Positions 1-12,800 of a stretch of DNA of 64,000 nucleotides are shown here, piece by piece. Numbering within the stretch: the first letter of the stretch is position 1; each line of letters opens with the position of its first letter. The notes below the pieces were generated by a model. It was not told the origin of the DNA. It was given only the letters and a program-made list of their open reading frames with translations, and searched no databases. Source of the DNA: Paraphysoderma sedebokerense (lineage: Eukaryota > Blastocladiomycota > Physodermatomycetes > Physodermatales > Physodermataceae); assembly GCA_025602915.1 (NCBI GenBank), contig JAHLJZ010000014.1:124001-188000 (forward strand). Direction: 5' to 3'. Made by a program: the position numbers and the translations under genes.

Positions 1-1615
1 CTCAGCTTCGGATTTTTGTCGCTTTGGTGCTCGCGTTGAAATGATGGAGGATGCGGGGGCCGCTCGTTTTCGTTTTCGTGAGGAGACGCCAGTCGGCTGT
101 TCGATGGCAGCCGTGGTTGCGGAATGTTGAGGGGGAAGGATGTGTGAATTGGTGAGCATGATGAATGAAGAGTTTGATGCGAGAGTAATAGCGAAGTTCG
201 GCTCATCCTGTCGTGGTCGTTTGGAAGGGATCGAAGCCCGGTCCCGTTGGACATCTTCGTCGCTTTCTAGCGATCTTTTTCTCTTACTTGATTTGTTGTC
301 GTCCGAAATATCATCGGCAGAGTCTGTGGGTGATGTAGAAGGGCTAGGATAATCAAAAATGATATCGTCTAACATGACTGTTTCTTCTGAAGTGCTTCTG
401 GGCAATACCGAATAACGTGTAACAGATTTCTCTTTCTTCTCTTGTAATTGTTGACCACTCTTGACTGGAATCTTCGATGCTTTTGAAGAATACGATGTTT
501 TATTTGGCTGGACAGATCTCGAAGCTTTCTCAAGGGCGAAGCTGACGGTCTCAACATCAGGTGTGGTTGATAATTCCCTTGGATGTGGTTTACAATTCTT
601 AACTTTGTTGCAAGTTGACTTTGAGGCTGGCTTGACTGAACCTTGCTGAGGTCGGATAGGTTTTGATGCCTTTACAGGTATGGAATCGGCGATCTTCGCA
701 CCTGAGGTGATTGTTGCACCCATTTGTTGAGACTTGAAGCTCTTGGCTTTGGCTTTTTGAGTTGAAATTGAGTTCACCTTAATGTCTGAGGGGATTGATG
801 CTTGTTGAGTTTGGATAACTTTTGGGGGCTTCACAGGCATGGAGCCGAAGTTCTTTACACTTGACGCGATCGTTGATGCACCCACTTTGTAGGCTTTGGT
901 GTTCTTGAAATTGGTACCTTTGATTGATTCTGAATCCATCATGCTGTCTGATGTTCCTGTCGAAAGATCTTCTACGATTGGGCTAGCAGAATGTGATGAT
1001 CCACTGCCTTGACGACTGCGAGTCATGATAGGAGAAAGGGTCACTTTTTTCTTGGAGGGGATTGCGGTAGGACGGCTAGAAGAAGTGACTGCCGCAGTTT
1101 GCTGGGTGTCTTGAATAGCTTCTTGTTTGAGCACTATGATGCATGAATGTGTGCGTAGAAGTTCAGCAGTTTCAGGGATCGGATAGGGTTGGATGGTCAA
1201 CAAGAAGGTAGAGCGACGGAAAGAGGTGACAATTAGAGAACTGGATTCCAGGATTCTTGATTATAGAAGACTAAGGCTTACCAGCTTTCAATTTCCTACC
1301 AACGGTCTTTGCTTTGGCTCTCTTTTTCTTGGAGACTTTGGTCTTGGACGTTTCCACTTTGACCGCCAAGATGGACGACTCTTCGGGGATCCTTTTGGCA
1401 CAACCTTCGACGACATCGAAAGTGAATCTGGTGCCTCTCATTGCGCAGATGACCTTTTGAGGGACTGCTGTGAACTTGACTCTGGTTCTGGAGCCATTGG
1501 GATGGGGGAGGTACTTTGACTTTTGGGGAGGGGATGAGAGCAGACTCTGTGTCCAGACGGAGCATCTGTCGGCGAAAGCTGAGGCAGCGGAGGCGATGAT
1601 GGCGTCAGGTCTCAT
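1..1615 (-). CDS. Unrecognised basic, low-complexity protein (N-terminal part; cut by left edge)
   Basis: I do not recognise this protein. The model starts at the ATG complementary to 1613-1615 (MRPDAIIASAASAFADR). Exon 1 is 1282-1615. A GT-AG intron (1134-1281) joins it in phase to an exon that stays open to the window edge. Exon 1 has an ordered-looking stretch (KVICAMRGTRFTFDVVEG) followed by a lysine-rich tail (KVSKKKRAKAKTVGRKLKAG). Exon 2 is rich in Ser, Thr, Lys and Pro, with nuclear-localisation-like clusters (SSKRKRSLESDEDVQRD, SRKRKRAAP). This suggests a disordered nuclear protein, possibly chromatin-associated, but that is inference from composition. The C-terminus is missing. The start is favoured because it is the first ATG in an open frame and because the upstream sense strand is pyrimidine-rich, as at other genes here. 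Confidence 0.55.
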
Positions 1616-2965
1616 GATGAATGGGATGGGGATGTGTGGGGTAGATAGATGCGAGGGAATGGAGGGAATTGTGTGCGGGAGATGGAAATCGCTCTGGGCA
1701 TCCTCGCATTCCCTTTCCACCTTTAGGATAAAAGAGAGACGCGTTCCCTTTTCACTCTCCACTCCGCTCATCTGACATCCCGTCGACAACCAGATGCACT
1801 CTGCACACACACACAAACACACACACAAGGAGTCTGAATCTCAACTGTACCATCTCTCGCTCTCACTCTCGGGCTCTCTTTGTGTCGCAAGAAACTATCG
1901 TCTTTGTAAAAGTACAGCTGAATCCTTCGTATGCTCCTGCCCTACGAATCACAATGTATTGATCAAGCTCACTCACAGTTCTCTGTTGGTTGGCTGCAAA
2001 GAAAAGAGATACTAAATTATTCGCTCAAAACTATTATCTACAGCAAAACATAAACTCCCGCATGTCACGCACTTATCGTACATAGAAGACTGCCCTGCAC
2101 TTCGATGCCATTAATGAAAAACAGCGATGACAATGTGATCTTGAAAGCTTTTTGCAGTACTCTGAACCAAGAGTGTTACTAGTCAGATATTGCCACGCCA
2201 TGGAGGCGGACCGGTATCAAAGACTATCGTCAGGTGGAGGAAGGCGGGCTCGGAAACAGCCTCAACTTATGACCAGCCGGCAACTAGGAGTTCAACTTCG
2301 AAACATACACTTCACTTCGAACGTAGTTACTCGAACGTCAACAAACAATACAAGACTTAAGATTGGTGGACAGAAGAGCGCTTGCTTTTAGTTTGTCTTG
2401 ATTTGAAAGCCCAAACTTTCGATGATGGGAGCATGTCGGGTGATTTGGCGTTGAACCGATTTAGATCTCAGCTTAGTACGGGAATGAATAGTACAGAAAA
2501 AATGCATGTCACAAAGGAGTTCACGACCACAGTTACATTAAAAAGATGTGGTTCCAGAAATGCCAAAGAAAGAAATGCTTAATGTATAAACTACACTGAG
2601 AAGGCATGTAATCAGGTTTCAAACAAAAAAACCCTTGATTTGTGACATTAATTAAGCGAGCGACAGTAATATTCAGAGCAAGGATTATACAATTGGATCA
2701 AGAATTAAAATTATTCCACTCAAAGAAACAAGTAATTTGAATCAACGTGAATACCAACATTTTAGCCACTGAAAGCAGAAAGCCATGCTGGAGTCTTGTT
2801 GAGCGGGGAGTGGAGTTTTGCCCGGACAACCAGCGACATCATCTCTCATCTTCGTTTGGCCGTTGATGCAGTATATCTTTCCTGTCTTGCAATGGCCATG
2901 GATTATACTATTCCACCTTTTACCACTGCAGATGGAAATGTAGTCAGAGTTTGTGTCTCCGCTCC
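1616..2965. other. Intergenic region between divergent genes, no gene seen
   Basis: About 1.35 kb upstream of both the unrecognised left-edge gene and the histidine phosphatase. The first 130 bases are G-rich on the + strand, so the leader of the left gene is pyrimidine-rich. A short CA microsatellite follows near 1796-1829. Open frames here are short, show no recognisable motifs and lack splice-compatible partners. Confidence 0.5.
1796..1829. repeat. CA-dinucleotide microsatellite
   Basis: An imperfect run of CA units (with an AAAC interruption) lies just upstream of the left-edge gene and is followed by a CT/TC-rich stretch to about 1880. It is a simple-sequence repeat of the kind that varies between strains. 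Confidence 0.8.
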
Positions 2966-4497
2966 ATGTTCCTGGTCAAACTCGGTACTTTGCCAGACTA
3001 ACACCGTTGGTTTCGTTTCGTAGTTAATAATTTGTAGACATGGCGGTATGTAAACGCAGACATTGTTATAAAAACGACTCTTCTGACATAATTCAAACCG
3101 GCTCACCATTGTGCTTTATTTGATCCATGCTGCCCTTAGAGACCGCACTGAACGCCGACAAAGTCTTACAAGGTTCTGGTGTCGACCCTCCATTGAATGC
3201 AAAAGGACTGAAGCAAGCCCAATGTCTGAGCCAACGGCTCAAAAATGTTGAAGTAGATTGGATTGTGAGCAGTGAGCTTGAGGTAATGCCTCTGCTGCCA
3301 TGATGACTCGCTTGATCCCTTGACTGACCCAATTATCCGAATTTCTGCACAAATCGCAAATGATTACAGAGGGCTGTTCAGACGGCTCAAGAAGTTTTAA
3401 AATACCATCCCAATGTACCTTTCACTGTAAGTTTTATTTTAATTTGAATGATATTTGAGAGTAACGACTAAAGATTTGTTTACGTTTCTGATTTAGAAAT
3501 ATGCTGCTTTGGCTGAAATAAATTGGGGAATTTATGAGGGAAAAGTGTCGCCTGATTTAAGCAGTGAGTGCTATTTCATAATGTATTGTCTGTCACCATT
3601 AAATTCATATCTTATTGTTTTTTTTTCACAGCCATATTCGATGCATGGAAAGCCGGAAACTTTGCTGCCAAACCTCCAAAAGGGGAATCACCATTAGAAT
3701 GTGAATCCCGTGTGATTCCTTGCCTTTTATCCATCGTACACAAAGCCAATACACTTAATAACAAAAAACAAAAAACAGTTGTAGTCATTTGCCACGGTCG
3801 ATTGCTTCGAATCATCTTGGCTTCTTTGTTGCACCAGTCGTTGTATTTTATGTCCGCTTTCACTCATCAGAATACTGGAGTCAATGTTCTTGATTTCGTA
3901 ATTGATCCCACCTCAACTTCATCATCATCAATATTTGCAGCTGCTCGGCCTTTCTCATCTCTCTCACAAATCGAAGTCGAAAATCTCCTAATCACACTGA
4001 TGGCTCAGCAAACTAAATATCAAAAGCTAACAGCGCCGTTACCCATGTCTGGTCTCGATTCAACCATCCTTTCTACATCGGATTCTTCGCTATCTGTTTC
4101 TACTGCCTCCTCATCCATAGCATCAGCTTCGTCAAACTTCTCCCACCTCGCACTTGCGACTCCTCCTCCTTTATCATCGTCTCCGCGGTCAGCCGGTCTT
4201 TGGATGATTCAGTCAGAAAGTATTCATCGACAATCTCGAGCTTGGGTTCATTTCTCCAAATCTTCTTCATCTTCGACATCATCGAATGGTGGGTCAATAT
4301 CTGGAAATGCTGGTTTTTGGCAATTAATCAGTCCGTGGCGAACGAGAGGAGACGAAGTTCAATGGTACGACGGAAGACTCTCTAATCCAAGTATACACGA
4401 GGACGGGACTGTAAATGTGTCGACCTATAATGTACACAGCGTCCTCTTAAATGACGTAGAACATCTGCAACTCTTAGACGAGCTGGAAGATGTCTGA
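2966..4497 (+). CDS. Histidine phosphatase (phosphoglycerate-mutase-like) superfamily protein
   Basis: Six exons: 2966-2974, 3024-3045, 3140-3282, 3370-3426, 3497-3563 and 3632-4497. They total 1164 nt, giving 387 aa. The spliced N-terminus reads MFLLIICRHGETALNADKV. The catalytic RHG sits near residue 8 at the exon 2/3 junction, which is typical of the family. Other family hallmarks follow: the SSELERAVQTA helix, an EINWGIYEGK segment, and the second catalytic His in VVVICHGRLLRI. The last third (from about residue 210) is serine-rich and looks disordered, with a more ordered C-terminal end. Family members dephosphorylate small metabolites or proteins; the substrate cannot be told from sequence. 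The very short first exon (9 coding nt) and 22-nt second exon are unusual. They are preferred because the phases fit and they restore the catalytic motif. Confidence 0.8.
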
Positions 4498-4639
4498 AAG
4501 TGAATATTTAGTAACATGGTTTCTGTGCTAGATTGGTGCCAGGAATTCATTAAATAAATCAGATATATAATACATATCGCTCGAGTCTGCAAGATACCTG
4601 ACTTTCAAATAAAAAACGAAAAGATGCTATCTATTTAAA

Positions 4640-6710
4640 TTACTTTTTGCCCAACTTTGTACTTTGCCCGCCAACGCTACTAGAAGCTATTTGGAGAGGA
4701 TTATCCTTATGTGACAAGCTGAACTCAGCGAACTGAGGAATTAAGTTTACACCAAGTGATGGGAGAGCAACTATTCTGTCGACTGCACAATTCCCCCATA
4801 ACGCAGTCGCTTTCTCCAGCTCGGATGAAGCGTCCGTAACTGACGCTCGATCATCTGATTTTGTTGCCGATAAATCTCCGCTTCCTTCCATCGTTTGTTT
4901 ATCGCCAGATAGCTTTGGAATCAGAGAAACGACAGGAATTGTACATCTACTCTGGAATGGCATTTTCTGAACATAATGCCATATCGCTCTCCTGTATCTA
5001 TACCAAATCGGGTTTGTATAGCTAGTGTCCCTATTAATAACCTTTTTTAAGACGATCAAATCATCTTCAGACAAGAATCGCACAATCATATCCCAATTAT
5101 CCAAACTAGACGGGATAAATGAAAGTGTGTGTTGAGATTTAGTTTTGTTCGCTTTTTTCGCAAGACTTGTGCTTTCCTTTGTCGATTGTCTCGCTGTTGA
5201 AATAGCCGGATTAGTTTCCTGTGGCGGGAAAGTTGACACGAAAAATCGATTATCGAATAAAATGGTGTCCCCAACAGACACTTTAGTTCGCTCGTTACGG
5301 ACAACTGACCGTTGAGCTGGTTGTCTTGAGACGATCCAATTCGAAGCACCAGTTCTAGTCGGACGAGGCGCTATAATGATGGCATTACCGACACATTGAG
5401 TTCTAAATTCGGTTTGATGGAGTAGATGGTTGAGCATGTCGATTCGTAGGCGGATGATAGTCGGAAGGGAAGGAGCGTAGTCGTTTCCTCCGGCCCATTG
5501 AATAATAGCGGAAAGTATCCGATGTGAAAGGTGCGGTTTGGTGAGGAAGTAAGAATGCTGGGGATTGCGGATATCGACTCGCAGAAATGCCGTACCGGTC
5601 GGTTCATCGTGTAAGGCATACTGCTTCAAGTGATTGATCACTATGGAAAGGCTTAGCATGGATTCAAATATAAAAGAAAGAATTTGTAATCGAAAACTTT
5701 ATGAGTGAATACCTTGATTCTGAATTTCTGCACGATGCTGGCTCATACGTTGCGAAAATCCTGCTAAGGAATCGAAGGAGAGAGGTTTCAATTGGGGCTG
5801 CTCCTTGATATTATCGTCAATGTCGTTCAAGATTGATCGAATTTGATTTCTTTGATGTTTGTGCTCTGAATTGCTGGGGTCTTCTATCCAATCGATGTCG
5901 TGATGCTTACAGGTATCGAGAAGTCGGTCCTACAGACGAAAACAACCCGCGCTCAGATTACATATAAATACAAGACGATATTCGGAACACCATCCTACCT
6001 TGGGAAATCCAAGCAAAGGCCTTATAAGTTCCATTTCTGTTGACCAAGGGTCTTTCTTAACAGGCACTTCTGACACAATTTTCATCCCTCCGAGTCCTTC
6101 GATCCCACTCGCTCTCGTTAGTCGAAAAACACTTGTCTCGATTTGATCATTCAAATGATGACCTAAGAATAAAGATCGTATTCTATCCTTCTGACAGGCA
6201 TCTGATAACAGTTTAAATCGCTCCTCTCGTGCTAAAGTTTCTAGCTGAGCTGAAGTGGGTCGTTGAGAGGTCGGAGTGCTTGTCCAATCTATCGTCAGAA
6301 TTTTGGAATTTATTCCTATTCGTTATGAATTCGGCCATTCAGTAATCCATAATGACAATCGCTGTGGAACATATGACATAGTACCTAAGCCTTTCAACTT
6401 TTCGGTCACCAGTCTTGCTTCTTGCGTGCTTTCAGGTCGTAATTTGTGATCAACAGTGTATGCTTCGATTCGATTTGACCCAAAATACTTTTGTAACAAT
6501 ACACAAAGAGCCAAACTATCTGCACCACCAGAGACGGCCACACCTGAATGACATCTGTTGGTTAGTTGAATGACTACGAAATCCGCAAAACCGTGGCTTC
6601 ACCCAAACTGTACCTATTTTCTCCTTTGATCTCAGCGATATTTGCCTCATAACTCCCGCAAACTCGGTTGATAAGATAGGACCATGTTTCAGCACACTTG
6701 AAACTGACAT
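4640..6710 (-). CDS. tRNA(Ile)-lysidine synthase (TilS family), probably mitochondrial
   Basis: Five exons (6614-6710, 6385-6543, 5999-6315, 5713-5929, 4640-5640) total 1791 nt, giving 596 aa. TilS converts the wobble cytidine of tRNA-Ile(CAU) to lysidine so that the tRNA reads AUA. The PP-loop ATP-binding motif IGVAVSGGADSLALCVLL falls at the exon 1/2 junction. It is followed by YTVDHKLRPEST, the LFLGHHLNDQIET segment with the typical His and Asp residues, RPLLGFPK and DWIEDPSNS. All are diagnostic of TilS. The long C-terminal half is less conserved. In eukaryotes this enzyme serves organelles, so a mitochondrial role is likely; the first 30 residues lack strong acidity but are not a textbook presequence. 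It shares a 184-bp divergent promoter with NOG2. Confidence 0.87.
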
Positions 6711-6894
6711 TTTCACTGTACTTTTTACTCGTTAATGCCACCCAGGGTTGAACACCCGCTGGAGTTAAAGAATTTGGAGGGTCGTTGCTATGACAACACG
6801 TAAACAGGGATCGTCAGACTTGAAAATTTCTCCTGACTCGGATCCTTACCAGTCTCATATATAATCCTTATTTACTTACTTTTGATTATCAGCA
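6711..6894. promoter_or_regulatory. Divergent promoter region between TilS and NOG2
   Basis: Only 184 bp separate the two start codons, so both promoters must lie here. A TATA-like stretch (CATATATAATCC, about 6857-6868) sits roughly 30 bp before the NOG2 ATG. No other motif is assigned. Confidence 0.5.
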
Positions 6895-9503
6895 ATGGGA
6901 GTTCATAAGAAAGAGAGAAACCGAGGTAAAAACATTCTTGGATCTACGGAGAAGAAGATTACCAAGATGAAGGGGGAGAACTTTTATCGTGATCAAAAGA
7001 AGTTGAAGTACATTAATATGCTTAAGGGCGGGAAAGCTGTTAGAGATAAACATGGAAATGTTGTAAAAGCAGCTGATTTTCAGAACAGTATAGCTGATGG
7101 TACAGTTGCTAGAATTGAACCCAACAGGAAATGGTTTGGTAAGTTGAGATCAGTTCTTCATCATGAATGGTTTACCGAGAGATTTGAATTAATGATCGCA
7201 TGACTGGATGAATTATAACTTTAACTTTGGAAATTAGGTAACACCAGGGTGATTGGTCAGAAACAACTAGAAGAATTCAGAGAAGAAATGAGTAAGAAAG
7301 TGAATGATCCTTACAGTGTGCTATTGCATCAGAACAAGTTGCCAATGAGTCTTCTTGTTGACGCACAAAAGGTCCGTTTAACTTGAACGTTCTCTTGGAA
7401 TGGTAATATAATATATCTGATGTAACTCATTTTCTCCTATAGCAATCGCGAATGCACATGTTAGAGACGCAATCATTTTCGCAAACCTTTGGGTCTAAGT
7501 CGCAGAGGAAACGGCCAAAGTTGTCAGTTAGTGATGTTAAAGAACTGGTTGAAAAAGTAGATGAATCAAGCGGTTAGTAATAAGCGTCGATTTAACCGTA
7601 AGAGTATTTTATTAATTATAGTATTTCAACAGAGCAATACGAGCCCGCCAAAGATTCTGCCCTTCTTGCCAACAAGGAGATTGAATTTGCTGATATGACT
7701 AGAGATGTTGTATTCTCCAAAGGTCAATCTAAACGTATTTGGAATGAACTATACAAAGTGGTCGATTCTTCGGATGTTGTTATTCATGTGTTGGATGCAA
7801 GAGATCCGATGGGCACTCGATGTCGAAATGTGGAGGATCACATAAAGAAAGAGGCGAAGCATAAGCACTTGATATTTATGTTGAACAAATGCGATCTTGT
7901 ACCTACATGGGTTACAGTATGTTGTTGGAATATTTTTTTGATTCTACTTCGGCCTCAAGCTGATTTAACTTGATTTAGGCACGTTGGGTAAAGATCTTGT
8001 CTAGAGAATATCCGACACTGGCGTTCCATGCTAGTATAACCAATCCATTTGGTAAAGGTTCTCTTATTCAATTGTTGCGCCAATTTGCCAAACTTCATTC
8101 AGATAAGAAGCAAATTTCTGTCGGTTTCATCGGTTATCCCAATACCGGTAAATCATCGATTATCAATACACTTAAGAAAAAGAAAGTGTGCAATGTTGCA
8201 CCGATCCCCGGAGAAACAAAGGTATACATTGAATTGTGTCATGAAATTATAACCGTTTTCCGTTTGGTTTCTCAAAGAATTTGCTTTGTTCCGTTGTAGG
8301 TCTGGCAATACATCACTCTTATGCGACGTATCTATCTCATCGACTGTCCCGGTATTGTGTACCCAAGCGAAGACACCGAAGCCGACATTGTATTGAAAGG
8401 TGTAGTACGTGTCGAAAATTTGAAAAACCCGGAAGATTACATCCCAGAACTTGTCAATAGAGTCAAGAGAGTTTACTTGGTCAAGTCATATGAGGTTGAT
8501 GGATGGGAAACTCCTCTTGAGTTTTTGGAAATGGTTGCCAAGAAATCCGGCAAATTACTCAAGGTACAACTCATATTATTTTTTGTTTGATTTAACATGA
8601 TGTTAATCTCGGTTGCCTTGAACATAGGGCGGCGAACCTGACGTTGGAACTGTAGCAAAGATGGTCCTCAATGATTGGTTGCGAGGCCGTATTCCTTACT
8701 TCACACCTCCACCCGAATTTAATTCCGATGAATCGAAATCAGAACAGCCTAATGCGGAAGCAGCGACTCAAGACGTGAAAACTCCAAGCGTCACTCAGAT
8801 TTTCAGCAAAATTCCTGTTGTTGCCAACTTCTTAAAAGAAGATTTGAAACGCGACGATGAATTGCCATCAGAAGAGGTCGCAGTTGAGGAAAAGACCGTG
8901 CTTAACGAGGAACAGAATCAAGAAGTTGAAGAAGCAGAAACTGTTGATTGGGACGAAATATTTGAAAATGTTGTTGGAGAAGAAGGCGAAAAAGCTTCCA
9001 CAGAAGCTGACACATCTATGACGACCTCAGTCACTGATGTCACTGAGGTTCTAATTGACGAGTCATCCGATGATGACGACGAAGCGGAGAGCCTTGACAA
9101 TGACAAGGATGAATCTGAGAAATCGGGTTCAGAAGTTCCTCACCGATCATCTCGAAAGCGAAAACTTAAAGCGCCCAAATTCACTGTTACTGATAACACA
9201 GAGGCATCATCTGAAAGAAAGAAGAGAAAACGTAAGTCATTTTCAGTCTTTCTGATTCCTAACAGTCAACTAAGCATGATATCAGTAACAACCACAGAGG
9301 CGAACGACGAGACACGTGAAACTAAAGTCCGACGAACCACAAATAAGCAGAAAGTTGGTGTTCACTATTATGAGACCGCCAACGTTAAGAATAAGAATAG
9401 AGAGAAGAAAAATAATAAACCTGTCGATACCAATAAGTTGGAAAAGCGAATGAAAGGGGACGGAAAAAGGAAGGGTAATGCTGGTGGGAAGAGAAAGCGA
9501 TAA
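6895..9503 (+). CDS. NOG2: Nucleolar GTP-binding protein 2 (Nog2/Gnl2)
   Basis: Eight exons (6895-7138, 7238-7371, 7443-7572, 7633-7916, 7979-8221, 8300-8563, 8628-9231, 9286-9503) encode 706 aa. Nog2 is a circularly permuted YlqF/YawG GTPase that acts in the nucleus during late 60S ribosomal subunit assembly and export. The basic N-terminal NGP1NT domain starts [20 protein letters not shown]. The GTPase motifs come in permuted order: G4 (MLNKCDLVP), then G1 ([17 protein letters not shown]), G2 ([12 protein letters not shown]) and G3 ([10 protein letters not shown]). An acidic stretch (about residues 480-560) and a lysine-rich tail follow, as in other eukaryotic Nog2 proteins. All junctions are GT-AG and in phase. 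Introns are 54-99 nt. Confidence 0.96.
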
Positions 9504-9870
9504 AGTAATGTATCTACAATAAAAAATGTCATTCTAGATTTCGCACGATGTTCGCTTAGCAGTGAAAATTATTAGCTTAAGAAGTTCGGACAGTTTAACA
9601 TAAAACTCCATTCTATTAAGTGATACAATTCCAATTACTATACATGGCTGTTGGATTAACGCTTAAATCCATTCTTCGGAATCGGCTCGCCCAAACCAAT
9701 CACCAGAAGAGGAAAATAGCACAGGAAAGGTATCTCAGGTATTACATGAATGAAACGTACAAACAAAAAAGAAAATATGTGCAAAAATGATTTTTTCTAA
9801 ATGAGTAACCTTATTAAACAAAGACTACCGTACAGCAATATAAATTAAGAAGCATCATATAAGACTACTT
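9504..9870. other. Convergent intergenic region (NOG2/GLT1 3' ends)
   Basis: An AT-rich stretch of about 370 bp between two converging stop codons. It must hold both 3' UTRs; an AATAAA-like ACAATAAAAA lies near 9520. No coding signal is seen. Confidence 0.5.
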
Positions 9871-12800
9871 CTATTTGCCTAGGATAGTGACAGTTTCACC
9901 AGTGATGAGCCCAGGGTTGCCCGAATGTGAAGCAATTTGCTTGATGTCTCGTTGCTGGAAACCACCCGTAACACTGTAAAAAGAGTAGAAATATGATATC
10001 AGTGGACCATTCTAACGTAGCAAGATAAGAAGGAAGTTAGAAAAATTCTGATACATACGGTAATTTGGTATCGCCCATCAAATGCTGATCGATTTCACGA
10101 GCGGCTTCGCGCCCTTCACGAATAGCCCATACGACTAAAGAAATACCACGGTTAGCTTCATTATTAGTCGATCAAACAAAGAGTAAGAATGCAACATACT
10201 CAAACTCTGTCCTCGACGACAGTCACCGGCAGCGAAAACTCCCGGAACCGAGGTAGCATAGCGACCAGCAGCGGTTTGAATGTTCTATAGATTAAACGAT
10301 GAGAACCGATCCGGAATAAAGTCGAAATAAATATAAAAAACTTACCGATCTCCTGTCGGTAGTCACACTGAGATCCTTCAATAATTCTTTTTCGGGACCC
10401 AGGAAACCCATAGCCAAAAGCACCAAATCTGCAGGGAAAAAGTGTTCGGTACCAGGCATTTCTTTCATGATCCATCGACCACTTGAGTCGTCTTTCGTCC
10501 ACTCGACTTTGATGGTATTGATTCCCTTTACGTTGCCTTTACCGTCAGAGACGAACTCTTTCGATAAGACTTGATAGTGTCTGGGATCTCGGCCATGCAT
10601 TACTTGAACTTCGGTATGACCATAATCGACTTTAAAGACTCGAGGGAACTGTGGCCACGGGTTATCAGCAGCACGAGTCGATGGTGGTTGCGGAAGAAGT
10701 TCAAAGTTGACAATAGATTCAGCACCTAAGTAATTCCAGTACATTAGTATATTTCAGCGGGAGAACAGACGTGATTGAAAAACCAAATGCATACCATGAC
10801 GAAGGGAAGTAGCGATACAATCTGTACCGGTGTCACCACCACCAATAACAACAACCTTTTTGCCCTTGGCGCTCAAGTAATCACCATCATTGAGATCACT
10901 GTCCAGCAAACTCTTGGTGTTCTTTGACAGAAATTCCATGGCATAATGAATACCGTTCAAGTTACGGTTCGGAATGTTCAAATCTCGAGGCCATGTAGCA
11001 CCAGTAGCGAGAAGAACGACATCGTTCTCTACCTTAAGCTGCTTAATGTCGACGTTCTTACCAACATGGGCATTGCCAACAAATTTGACACCTTCGGCAG
11101 CCATCAAGTCCAATCTTCTTTGAACAACCTTCTTTTCCAGCTTCATGTTGGGAATACCGTACATCAATAAACCACCGTGACGGTCATTTCGATCATATAC
11201 AGTGACCCAGTGACCGGCTTTGTTGAGCTGATCCGCGGCAGCGAGACCAGCAGGTCCAGAACCGATGATAGCGATCTTTTTGTTTGTACGGAACGGAGGT
11301 AGAGTGGGTTTGATCCATCCTTCTTCGAAACCACGATCGATGATAGCACATTCGATGGATTTGATACTGACTGGGGGTTCATTGATACCCAAAACGCAAG
11401 CGCCTTCACAAGGAGCAGGGCACACACGACCGGTGAATTCGGGGAAGTTGTTTGTCATCATCAACCGGTCGAGAGCATCTTTCCATTCATCCTTGAAGAC
11501 CAAATCATTCCATTTCGGAATAATGTTACCTATAAAAGGACGATGGATCAATAATGATCCAAAACTTCAACGAGGAGAAAAATAAACGAACCAATAGGAC
11601 AACCAGTTTGCGATTGACAGAACGGGACACCACAATCCATACATCTAGCAGCTTGAACCTTCAATTCCTCAGGTTTTAATCTCGCATTGATTTCTTTGTA
11701 ATCTTTGACTCGTTTTTTGGGATTTCTGTAATGATCTGTTTGTCGTTTATACTTCATAAATCCTTTGACTTTGTCAATGACTTCTGCACGTCGTTTCATT
11801 TCGGATTCGCCCACCATAGAATCTTCGATATCTGCAACATTGGCTTCATGTCTCTTGGCAGGTTTGGGAGTTGGAGAAATATCAAGTGCGGATATTTCAG
11901 CTTGCTTCTGCGCAACGGAAGCTAGGCGCTGTTTCTCGACGGCAGCTTTGTAATCCTTCGGGTAGACCTTAACAATTTGAGGAAGGTACTTGTTCCAGTG
12001 CGAAAGAATTTCTGCGGCAACATTCGAGTTGGTGTAATACTTGTGTTCTTCAATGAGGCCGCGAACGAATGATTCTTCTTCGGGATCATTCACAGTTTCA
12101 AGGAAAACCATCTCCTTGTTGCAACGACGTTCGAATAATTTATCCGTATCAAGAATATACGCAATACCGCCAGACATACTGAAAAATGGAGTGCGGATGC
12201 ATTAGAACAATACTCAAAACTTGCATAAACGAAGTAAAACTCACCCAGCAGCGAAATTTCTTCCAGTCGATCCAAGAATGACAACTCGACCACCAGTCAT
12301 GTATTCACAACCATGGTCACCAACACCCTCAACGACAGCAATGGCACCGGAATTTCTTACGGCGAAGCGCTCAGCAGCGATACCATTGAAAAAAGCTTTT
12401 CCGCTGGTCGCTCCATACAAGCACACATTACCGACAATGATGTTTTCTTCGGCTTTGAATACGGAATTACGAGGAGGATACACAACAATTTTACCTCCAG
12501 ATAAACCTTTGCCGACGTAATCATTGGCATCACCTTCCAATTCGACAGTGATACCCGGGGAGAGGAATGCGCCAAATGATTGACCAACAGAACCATGGAT
12601 TTTGATGTGGATGGTATTTTCAGGTAATCCCTTTTCACCATATCGTTTGGCGACTTCGTACGAGAGAGTAGTCGAGAAGGCACGATCGGTGTTAACAACT
12701 GACATGTTGATCTTGGTTGGTTTCCCTTGTTCGAGTGAGGGTTTCGCTTCTTCGATGAGTTTGTTATCCTTACGAAGCTGAAGGCGGTGATCTTGTTCTT

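Noticed and set aside
3127-3139. Start of the histidine phosphatase at the ATG MLPLETALNAD
   Set aside because: It would lose the catalytic RHG; the upstream tiny exons join in phase and give a standard family N-terminus.
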